A stretch of 64,000 bases of DNA from assembly GCA_029245345.1 (NCBI GenBank), contig JAQWPM010000024.1, positions 171,525-235,524 of the forward strand, given 5' to 3'. Source of the stretch: Longimicrobiales bacterium. GTDB taxonomy: Bacteria; Gemmatimonadota; Gemmatimonadetes; Longimicrobiales; Gaopeijiaceae. Made by a program: the position numbers and the translations under genes. Shown piece by piece: positions 43,922-51,609 of this stretch. Position 1 is the stretch's first letter. Every line of letters begins with the position of its first letter. Under the pieces are notes generated by a model that made no database searches, was not told the origin of the DNA, and saw only the letters and a program-made list of their open reading frames with translations.

Positions 43922-45724
43922 ATGCAACCCACCAATACCCAGGATCCGCAATACTACCACCGGGTCGTGGATTGTCAGTGGGCGTGTCCCGCGCACACTA
44001 ATGTGCCGGAGTACATCAGGCTCATTGCGGACGGCAAGTACACCGAGTCGTACATGCTCAACCGCAAGTCGAACGTCTTCCCTGGCATTTTGGGGCGTAC
44101 GTGTGACCGACCCTGTGAGCCGGCCTGTAGACGAGTACGCGTCGAAGACGAGCCGGTTGCGATCTGTCGCCTGAAGCGGGTCGCAGCGGATCTGCGCGAC
44201 GAGGTGAAACACCTCATTCCGACGGCTCCCGCCCAAAAGAATGGCAAGCGGGTTGCCTTGGTCGGCGCGGGGCCGGCGTCGCTGACGGTGGCGAACGACC
44301 TTCTCCCGCTTGGATACGAGGTGGTGATCTACGAGGGCCTGCCTAAGGCTGGCGGGCTCATGCGTACGAACATCCCGTCGTTCCGACTGCCGGTGAAGGT
44401 GCTAGAAGAAGAGATCGACTACATCCTCGATATGGGTGCAGAGATCCACTATGAGCATCGCATCGAGAGTCTCAAGGACCTCTTGGACACGGATGAGTTC
44501 GATGCGGTCTTCGTTGGCACCGGTGCCCCGAAAGGCAAAGAACTGAACATCCCGGGCCGGGAAGAAGCAGACGCCAACATTCATATCGGGATCGAATGGC
44601 TCGAGTCGCTCCACTTCGAGCATATCGACTCGATCGGCGAGCAGGTGTTGGTGATTGGCGTGGGTAACACGGCCATGGACTGCTGCCGCAGTTCGCTTCG
44701 TGTCGGAGGTAAAGACGTGAAGGTTATGGCCCGTAAATCCCGTCCCTATTTCAAGGCTTCTCCTTGGGAGCTGGAGGATGCGGAAGAGGAGAAGGTCGAG
44801 ATCCTCGTGAATCACTCTCCCGCCAGCTTCGTCGTCGAGGACGGTAAGCTGAAAGGCATGATGTTCGATCTCGTCGAGTGGGAAGAGAACGAGAAGGGTC
44901 GGCTGGTCAGCACCAAGACGGGCGAAAAGTTCATCGAAGCTGACGATGTCATTCTCGCCATTGGGCAGGACAACGCCTTCCCTTGGATCGAACGTGACAT
45001 CGGCATCGAGTTCGGCGAGTGGGACATGCCGGTCGTAGACCGAGCCACCTTCATGACGACCCGCGAGGGTGTGTTCGTGGGTGGCGATGCCGCGTGGGGC
45101 CCCGAGAACATCATCTGGGCGGTCGAGCACGGGCATCAAGCTGCCATCTCTATGCATCAGCACTGCCAGGGCGAGTCCGTCACTGATCGACCGCCCTATG
45201 GCATGAACCTCGTGTCGACGAAGATGGGACTCCACGAGTGGCGCTACTCAAACGACTACAACCCCGCCGAACGCACCGAAATGCGTTACGAGGATCTCGA
45301 GAAGCGCCTCATGGATATGCACGTCGAGGCCGAGCTCGGTTTCGATATTCCGAAGACGGCCCGAGAAGTCCAACGCTGTCTGAATTGTGATATCCAGACC
45401 GACTTCACCGCGAAGCTGTGCATCGAGTGTGACGCGTGCATCGATATCTGCCCGGTCAGTTGTCTGACCATGACGGAAAACGGCGAGGAGGCGGAGATAC
45501 GCCTTCGGCTCATGGCTCCGGCGGAGAACCTCGACCAGGCGTTGTACGTCTCAGACGATCTGCCTCAGACGGGGCGCATAATGGCGAAGGACGAAGACCT
45601 GTGCGTGCACTGCGGGTTGTGCGCTGAGCGTTGCCCAACCGCCGCGTGGGACATGCTCGAATTCGATCTCATCAATCCTCACGCAGGACACGGTACGTGG
45701 TCTACGACAGCAGCTCCGGTGTAA
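43922..45724 (+). CDS. FAD/NAD(P)-dependent iron-sulfur oxidoreductase of the kor operon (GltD-like, KorC-type)
   Basis: 600 aa. N-terminal GltD-type Fe-S domain with Cys18, 22, 61, 65, 69 and 82; FAD motif VALVGAGPAS (111-120); second nucleotide fold VLVIGVGNTAMDCC; FAD-C-terminal GVFVGGDAAWGP. C-terminal extension with two ferredoxin clusters (CIECDACIDICP and CVHCGLCAERCP). It should pass electrons between reduced ferredoxin or KorAB and NAD(P). Gene order flavoprotein-KorA-KorB resembles the three-subunit 2-oxoglutarate:NADP oxidoreductase described from Azoarcus-type bacteria; this comparison is from memory. The KorA gene starts 28 bases before its stop. Confidence 0.85.
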   Translation: MQPTNTQDPQYYHRVVDCQWACPAHTNVPEYIRLIADGKYTESYMLNRKSNVFPGILGRTCDRPCEPACRRVRVEDEPVAICRLKRVAADLRDEVKHLIPTAPAQKNGKRVALVGAGPASLTVANDLLPLGYEVVIYEGLPKAGGLMRTNIPSFRLPVKVLEEEIDYILDMGAEIHYEHRIESLKDLLDTDEFDAVFVGTGAPKGKELNIPGREEADANIHIGIEWLESLHFEHIDSIGEQVLVIGVGNTAMDCCRSSLRVGGKDVKVMARKSRPYFKASPWELEDAEEEKVEILVNHSPASFVVEDGKLKGMMFDLVEWEENEKGRLVSTKTGEKFIEADDVILAIGQDNAFPWIERDIGIEFGEWDMPVVDRATFMTTREGVFVGGDAAWGPENIIWAVEHGHQAAISMHQHCQGESVTDRPPYGMNLVSTKMGLHEWRYSNDYNPAERTEMRYEDLEKRLMDMHVEAELGFDIPKTAREVQRCLNCDIQTDFTAKLCIECDACIDICPVSCLTMTENGEEAEIRLRLMAPAENLDQALYVSDDLPQTGRIMAKDEDLCVHCGLCAERCPTAAWDMLEFDLINPHAGHGTWSTTAAPV

Positions 45725-47526
45725 ACGACTTCGCGTTAAAGATTGCGACGGTCAACGGAACCGGGTCCGCGAGTGCGAACGGCCTGCTTTTGCAGGCGCT
45801 GTTTCGCATGGGCATCCCTGTGTCCGGGAAGAATGTTTTCCCGTCGAACATCCAGGGTCTCCCCACGTGGTATGAGATCCGGGTCAACAAGGATGGGTAT
45901 ACAGCTCGGAGCCCCGATTTCCAACTCATGGTTGCCATGAACCCGCAGAGTTACGAGCGGGACATCGCGGAGGTACAGTCTGGCGGGTGGATTCTGTACG
46001 ACAGCACAAAGGAATTACCGGCTGATATGCTGCGAGGCGACGTCACCTTCTTGGGTGTACCGCTCGCGGGCATGTGCGTCGAAAAGTTCGAGGGGTCCCG
46101 TACGCGCATCTTGATGAAGAACATCACCTATGTGGGTGCCCTTGCTGCGCTCCTCAGGATCGACCTGGACATCGTGAAGGGCATGCTAGAGGAGAAGTTC
46201 TCCAAGAAGCAGCACCTGATGGACGCGAACTTCACGGCTATCAAGATGGGCTACGAGTACGCAGAGGAGCACTTCGATTGTCCTCTCCCCATACAGCTCG
46301 AGTCCATGGATGAGACCAAAGACTGTGTGATGGTGACTGGGAATGCCGCCGCGGCTTTGGGGTGTGTCTACGCGGGAGCCACCGTCGGAGCCTGGTACCC
46401 GATTACGCCGTCTACGTCGCTCATGGATGGCTTCACAGAATATTGCAATCGCATGCGGAAGGACCCGGAGACAGGGAAGAACAATTTTTGCATCATACAG
46501 GCAGAGGATGAACTCGCGGCCGCCGGGATGGTCATCGGGGCCGGGTGGATGGGCGCTCGTGCGTTTACTCCCACGAGCGGGCCGGGCATCTCACTCATGA
46601 GTGAGTTCATCGGTCTCGCCTACTACGCTGAAGTGCCGAGCGTCTTCTTCGACGTGCAGCGCACAGGCCCTTCGACGGGTATGCCGACACGCACGCAACA
46701 GGGGGACATCCTCTTGTGTGCATACGCCTCCCACGGGGACACGAAGCACATCGTGCTCTTCCCGGGGAATCCGAAGGAGTGCTTCGAGTTTGCTGTGGCC
46801 GCTTTCGATCTTGCGGATCGATTCCAGACGCCGACCTTCGTGCTGAGCGACCTGGATATCGGCATGAACGATTGGATGATCCCAAAGCTTGAATGGGATG
46901 ATTCCTACGTGCCGGATCGCGGCAAAGTACTCTCCGCGGATGAACTGGAAGAGATAGAGCAGTTCTATCGTTATTTGGACGTGGACGGTGATCACATCGC
47001 CGCCCGGACTCTTCCTGGTGTCCACCCTAAGGGTGCCTATTTCACGCGCGGGTCAGGGCACGACAAGTACGGCAAGTACACCGAGGACGACGAAGCATAC
47101 CAAGAGGTTGTTGATCGGATCCGGAAGAAGGTCGAGTCGGCGGGCGACGCTGTGCCGGCGCCGGATGTCTTCACTGTAGAAGGCGGAGCGTCGGTGGGGA
47201 TCATCTCCTTAGGGGGCTGCCACTGGTCGGTTCTCGAGGCTCGGGATGACATGCTGGCCCACGGGATCGACGTCGATTACCTGCGCGTGAAAGGCTTCCC
47301 CTTCAACCAGACCGTCGAGGACTTCTTGGACGCCCACGAGACGGTCTTCGTGATCGAGCAGAACCGGGACGCCCAACTCAAGACGCTTCTGACGCTCGAG
47401 ACTGGTTGTGCCAAAGAGAAGCTCGTCTCGATTCTCTACTACGGTGGACAGCCACTGAGTAAGGGACACGTCTTGGAGGGCATCATGCCGCACATGGAAG
47501 GCATCACAGCGGAGGTGGGGTCATGA
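45697..47526 (+). CDS. korA: 2-oxoacid:ferredoxin oxidoreductase, fused gamma-alpha subunit
   Basis: 609 aa from GTG 45697, chosen because an AGGA site lies upstream and the gamma domain begins here; longer in-frame starts lie wholly within the previous gene. Gamma domain (KIATVNGTGSASANGLLLQAL, GLPTWYEIRVN) about residues 1-190, then the alpha pyrophosphate domain with AWYPITPSTSLMD, EDELAAAGMVIGAGWMGARAFTPTSGPG and RTGPSTGMPTRTQQGDIL, characteristic of 2-oxoglutarate/2-oxoacid oxidoreductases. Oxidises a 2-oxoacid plus CoA to acyl-CoA, reducing ferredoxin. Overlaps korB by ATGA. 2-oxoglutarate is the likely substrate by subunit architecture, not proven. Confidence 0.88.
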   Translation: MVYDSSSGVNDFALKIATVNGTGSASANGLLLQALFRMGIPVSGKNVFPSNIQGLPTWYEIRVNKDGYTARSPDFQLMVAMNPQSYERDIAEVQSGGWILYDSTKELPADMLRGDVTFLGVPLAGMCVEKFEGSRTRILMKNITYVGALAALLRIDLDIVKGMLEEKFSKKQHLMDANFTAIKMGYEYAEEHFDCPLPIQLESMDETKDCVMVTGNAAAALGCVYAGATVGAWYPITPSTSLMDGFTEYCNRMRKDPETGKNNFCIIQAEDELAAAGMVIGAGWMGARAFTPTSGPGISLMSEFIGLAYYAEVPSVFFDVQRTGPSTGMPTRTQQGDILLCAYASHGDTKHIVLFPGNPKECFEFAVAAFDLADRFQTPTFVLSDLDIGMNDWMIPKLEWDDSYVPDRGKVLSADELEEIEQFYRYLDVDGDHIAARTLPGVHPKGAYFTRGSGHDKYGKYTEDDEAYQEVVDRIRKKVESAGDAVPAPDVFTVEGGASVGIISLGGCHWSVLEARDDMLAHGIDVDYLRVKGFPFNQTVEDFLDAHETVFVIEQNRDAQLKTLLTLETGCAKEKLVSILYYGGQPLSKGHVLEGIMPHMEGITAEVGS

Positions 47527-48578
47527 GCTACATCACCAAACCGAGTGCCCGACACCCTGGACTGAAGACCAACAGTCTCGGCCTCAGCATACGCGACTAC
47601 GAAGGGTCAATGTCGACGTTGTGCGCAGGTTGCGGACACGACTCCGTGACCGCTGCGCTTGTTCAGACGTTCTTCGAGCTTGAGCTCGAACCGCACATGG
47701 TGGCCAAGCTGTCGGGCATCGGGTGCTCGTCTAAGACGCCCACGTATTTCTTGAGCGAGGCCCATGGCTTCAACTCGGTCCACGGCCGGATGCCCTCAAT
47801 CGCTGCGGGCGCGAATGCCGCAAACAAAGGCCTGACCTACGTCGGTATTTCGGGAGATGGAGATTCTTTGTCGATCGGACTGGGGCAGTTCTGCCACGTG
47901 GTGCGACGGAACGTCGACATGGTCTATGTGCTCGAGAACAATGGCGTGTACGGCCTGACCAAGGGGCAATTCTCCGCGTCTGCTGACATCGGTTCGAAGT
48001 CGAAGCAGGGTGAGGTCAACCAGCAAGGCCCCATCGACCCCGTGAATGTGGCGCTCACTCTGGGCGCGACCTTCGTGGCCCGTTCGTTCTCTGGCGACAA
48101 GCAGCAGCTTATTCCCATTCTGAAGGCTGCGTTCGCCCACAAGGGCTTCGCCTTCGTGGATGTCATCTCGCCGTGCGTGACGTTCAACGACCATGTCGGG
48201 TCCACCAAGAGTTATGCGTACACACGCGTTCACAGCCAGGAGGTCATCGAGACCGACTTCGTTCCGCTGCGGCGTGAGATCAAGACGAAATACGACAAGG
48301 GGACTACGCGCGCTGTGAAGCTGCACGACGGAAGTACCGTGCATCTAAGTAAGGTTTCTGAGGACTACGATCCGACCGACCGACGGGCGGTCATCGAGTA
48401 CTTGGGCGGTGTCGTGGCGAAGGGCCAGGTGCCCACAGGACTGCTGTACCTGGCTGAAGGCGGACACGACATGCATGAATTCGAAGGCACGGTGGAGAAG
48501 CCGTTGGTAGACATCCCATACGGGGACCTGTGCCCGGGGAGCGAGGCGCTGGCCGACCTACAGAAAGAGTGGTGGTAG
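47523..48578 (+). CDS. korB: 2-oxoacid:ferredoxin oxidoreductase, beta subunit
   Basis: 351 aa. Thiamine-diphosphate-binding beta subunit: CAGCGHDSVTAAL, GIGCSSKTPTY, ISGDGDSLSIGLGQ (ThDP/Mg motif), NNGVYGLTKGQFS, and VDVISPCVTFND; the cysteines in LCAGCGH, GIGCSS and SPCV are those expected for the single [4Fe-4S] cluster. Starts four bases into the korA stop. Last gene of the three-gene operon. Confidence 0.92.
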   Translation: MSYITKPSARHPGLKTNSLGLSIRDYEGSMSTLCAGCGHDSVTAALVQTFFELELEPHMVAKLSGIGCSSKTPTYFLSEAHGFNSVHGRMPSIAAGANAANKGLTYVGISGDGDSLSIGLGQFCHVVRRNVDMVYVLENNGVYGLTKGQFSASADIGSKSKQGEVNQQGPIDPVNVALTLGATFVARSFSGDKQQLIPILKAAFAHKGFAFVDVISPCVTFNDHVGSTKSYAYTRVHSQEVIETDFVPLRREIKTKYDKGTTRAVKLHDGSTVHLSKVSEDYDPTDRRAVIEYLGGVVAKGQVPTGLLYLAEGGHDMHEFEGTVEKPLVDIPYGDLCPGSEALADLQKEWW

Positions 48579-48645
48579 ATGTCTAGGTAGACACGTGTCA
48601 GTGTCCTCGATCTCGATGCGGACTTTACCGAGTACATCGAAAAAG

Positions 48646-48677
48646 GAGCGCCGGCCCGATGTTTCGGGCCGGCGCTC
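48646..48677 (-). terminator. Terminator of the minus-strand S9 peptidase gene
   Basis: 13-bp perfect stem (GAGCGCCGGCCCG and its complement) with a six-base loop. On the minus strand the stem is followed by CTTTTT, so it ends the peptidase transcript. In the plus direction, downstream of korB, there is no comparable T run. Confidence 0.8.
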
Positions 48678-48708
48678 TGAGTTTATGGGAGGTGCCCGCT
48701 CGTCAGTG

Positions 48709-51486
48709 TTACCTGCCTGAGTACGGCAGACCCTCAGTAATCCACGCCGCTGCAGGTGTGCCCTTCAGGTAGTGGTCGATCCACTCCTTCATTTTCATCG
48801 CCCAGTCGAGTTTGTTGGAGTACGTCCGGGGGTGGTGCGGCTCACCCCGGTATTGCAGGAATACCGATTCCTTGTCCAAGCGGCGCATGGCAAGGAAAAG
48901 CTCGATCGACTGCTCCCACGGTACGGCATCGTCTGCGTCACCGTGCAGGATCAGCATGGGTGTGTTGATCTTGTCGGCGAAGAAGACGGGCGAATTGTCG
49001 ATGTACTCGTCGCGTGCATCCCACAAATTTCCGCTCAGTCGGCTCTGCGTTTTTTCGTATTGGAACTGGCGAGCCATGCCTGAACCCAGGCGAATACCTG
49101 AGTACGCACTGGTCATATTGCCCACGGGTGCGCCCGCGATCGCAGTCGTGAAGATGTCCGTCTGCGTCACCATGAACGCCGTCTGGTACCCGCTCCACGA
49201 GTGTCCATGAAGTGCGATCGCGTCGGGGTCCGCTAACCCGATATCGATGAGATGCTGCACGCCTGGGACCACACTTTTTGTCGACGCGAAGCCTGGCCGA
49301 CCTACTTCGAAGCGCACGTCAGGTAGGAAGACTACGTATCCGTCCGAGGCGTAGACCGGGAAGCTCGGCCTGTGGTTGATGGATGGATCGTTGAACGCAT
49401 GCAGGCGATCCGTCATGAACCTGTAGTAGTAGATGAGGACAGGGTACTGTTTGCCCTCTTCATAGTTGTCCGGCTTGATGACCACACCTTGGAGTGGAAT
49501 GCCGTCCAGGCTTCTCCACTCGACGAGTTCCGATGTGCCCCAGCCGAAGTCAGCGATCTGGGGGTTCACGTCCGTGAGCTTCTTCGCGCCGCCGAAGTCG
49601 GTGTCGGAGACCCAAAGATCTGGGAACTCGTTGTAGTCCTCTCGCGTGAAGAGGGCTCGGTCGATGTTCTCGGCTTTGCTCAGGTACCGGAAGCGGCGTT
49701 CTTCTTCGAGAAGGCGGGTGGCGCCGGGTCTGTCCGCGTGTGCGCGGTAGAACCCGAAGTTCTTGTTCCAGTCGTGGTACGACGACAAGAGCAACTCGTC
49801 GCCGGGGCCGATGGCATCTTCATCTCGATCCGTGTCGATGATTCTGAAGATGCGTTGCTCGGCCCTCCCCGCGCCCTCTGTGAGATTCCACGCACTGGAC
49901 CCGTCTGTGGGTACCACCCATATGTCGTACTTGTCGTAGATGAGCGCGGCTGCGTCGCCTTCGAGCCATCCACCGATGCCGTAACCTGGAGCCGGGACCG
50001 GGGAGTCGTGGTCTTCATTCGCGATCGGGACGCCGAGGTCGGCTGTGGCGTTTCGAGTGCTCCCTGCGGCGACATCGTAGAAGTGATAGTCGCCTTCGTG
50101 GTAGTAGGCGATGAAATTGCCACTCGGCGAGAGTTGCCCGTTCGAGCGGATCTTCTCAACGACTCGCGTGCGCTCACCGTTGGCGAGGTTCACGGCGTAG
50201 AGGTCGCGTTGTCCGCCTTCCCACGTGGCCTCCCTCTGGTACGGCACATCACTGCGGGCAAGCGCGACGCTCCCGTTGTCAGGGATGACCAGATCTGGCA
50301 CCCAGGCGTCAGCGAGTCTGACGATCTCACCGCTGTCCGCGTGGTATACCGCCCGGTATGTCCGATTGCTTTCGCGCCCCCACATAACCTTCTGTTGGGC
50401 CATGAGGGCTGAGTCCTCCCAGTGCCACACATCGACGCCTCGGTCTTCTAGGATGGCGTCGAGGTTGTAGGGGTCGAAATCGGCCTGTTCTTCACCCGTG
50501 TCCGTTATTTCCGCCAGTTCGTCGGCACGCCATGGCCGCCATCCGAAGAAGAGCTGGGATTCGTCCCCACTCCATTCCAGAGTCGCGTTCGTGGGGATCG
50601 TCCAGTCGTCTGGAGCGTCTTCCGCGGACACGTACGTCGAGGCCGTCGATCCATCCCACGCCATGACCGAGCCTGTTCCTGGTTCGCCGTCCTCGTCTTC
50701 AGTGACCGCGACGAACGCGAGGCTGCCTTGGTCTCCCCAGGTGAGCTGGGCGTAGTGGCCGAATGGCTCGGAGTGGATTGCCTGTTCAACTCCACCCAGC
50801 CGCCTGGCGTAGATGCCGTCACGAGCGTTGTCGGCAGAAGCCACCGTGTAGGCGATGAGGTCGTTGTCGCCGACTTCGTAGTCGCGGACGTTTTCGATGC
50901 TTCGAACGGTCAGGTCCGCACGCCCGAGCTCAATCACCTGTAGCTCAGTCCCGACCTCACGATCTCCGGAGGGGGTTTCGGCGTCGGCCGTTCCCTCAGA
51001 GGCGAAGGCGTGCATGACGAGCCAGGCACCGTCCGCGGAGAAAGCAAACGACTGAATGTCTTCGTATGTCTCCGCCGATCCGTTGGCGGTGTTCAGTAGC
51101 ACGACACCGCGGCGCGGACGATTCCCTCGGGCCCCCGCGCGGTCCAATGCCTCAAGGGAGGGATTCAGTCGCATCGCGACGTAGTCGCCCGTTGTCGCGA
51201 CAACGGGGTTGCTCCCTAGCGGGACGACATAACGCGTGTCTCCGTTCGTCGCTCGAACGACGACTTCTGGATCGCCACGATCCGGCTCCGCAGTGAAGAC
51301 GACCCAGTCTCCGTCCGCCGAGATCGACGGCTGTTCGATCTGACGGACCTTCATGAGGTCGGTGAACGTCAGTGTCTTCTTTGCCTGGCCAGCGACAGGA
51401 GCTGACGTGAAGGCCATCGCTGCGATAGCGATGAGCCGAACCACGAGGCGGCCGTCTAGGTATTGGGAGATAGGGCGGTGCATCAT
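48709..51486 (-). CDS. S9-family prolyl oligopeptidase (exported)
   Basis: 925 aa. Sec signal peptide (LIAIAAMAFTSAPVAGQ), N-terminal beta-propeller (about 40-620), then the alpha/beta-hydrolase catalytic domain: nucleophile HGHSWSGYQTAF (GxSxxG), Asp in ILHGDADDAVPW, His in RGEPHHPRTYSN. Cleaves peptides, probably in the periplasm, as in related peptidases of Bacteroidota and Gemmatimonadota. Monocistronic with its own terminator; 123 bases separate its start from the DUF5916 gene stop, which lies upstream on the same strand. Confidence 0.92.
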   Translation of the reverse strand: MMHRPISQYLDGRLVVRLIAIAAMAFTSAPVAGQAKKTLTFTDLMKVRQIEQPSISADGDWVVFTAEPDRGDPEVVVRATNGDTRYVVPLGSNPVVATTGDYVAMRLNPSLEALDRAGARGNRPRRGVVLLNTANGSAETYEDIQSFAFSADGAWLVMHAFASEGTADAETPSGDREVGTELQVIELGRADLTVRSIENVRDYEVGDNDLIAYTVASADNARDGIYARRLGGVEQAIHSEPFGHYAQLTWGDQGSLAFVAVTEDEDGEPGTGSVMAWDGSTASTYVSAEDAPDDWTIPTNATLEWSGDESQLFFGWRPWRADELAEITDTGEEQADFDPYNLDAILEDRGVDVWHWEDSALMAQQKVMWGRESNRTYRAVYHADSGEIVRLADAWVPDLVIPDNGSVALARSDVPYQREATWEGGQRDLYAVNLANGERTRVVEKIRSNGQLSPSGNFIAYYHEGDYHFYDVAAGSTRNATADLGVPIANEDHDSPVPAPGYGIGGWLEGDAAALIYDKYDIWVVPTDGSSAWNLTEGAGRAEQRIFRIIDTDRDEDAIGPGDELLLSSYHDWNKNFGFYRAHADRPGATRLLEEERRFRYLSKAENIDRALFTREDYNEFPDLWVSDTDFGGAKKLTDVNPQIADFGWGTSELVEWRSLDGIPLQGVVIKPDNYEEGKQYPVLIYYYRFMTDRLHAFNDPSINHRPSFPVYASDGYVVFLPDVRFEVGRPGFASTKSVVPGVQHLIDIGLADPDAIALHGHSWSGYQTAFMVTQTDIFTTAIAGAPVGNMTSAYSGIRLGSGMARQFQYEKTQSRLSGNLWDARDEYIDNSPVFFADKINTPMLILHGDADDAVPWEQSIELFLAMRRLDKESVFLQYRGEPHHPRTYSNKLDWAMKMKEWIDHYLKGTPAAAWITEGLPYSGR

Positions 51487-51609
51487 CAGGTCTCCAAGAG
51501 CGGTCCGAACCTGACCCCGGGTTCGGGGCCGTGACCTTACTGTATTGGTGCGGATCGCCTCCGGCGAGGTGTCGCCGTGAGAGACCTCAGGCCAACGTCG
51601 CCCGGCCGT

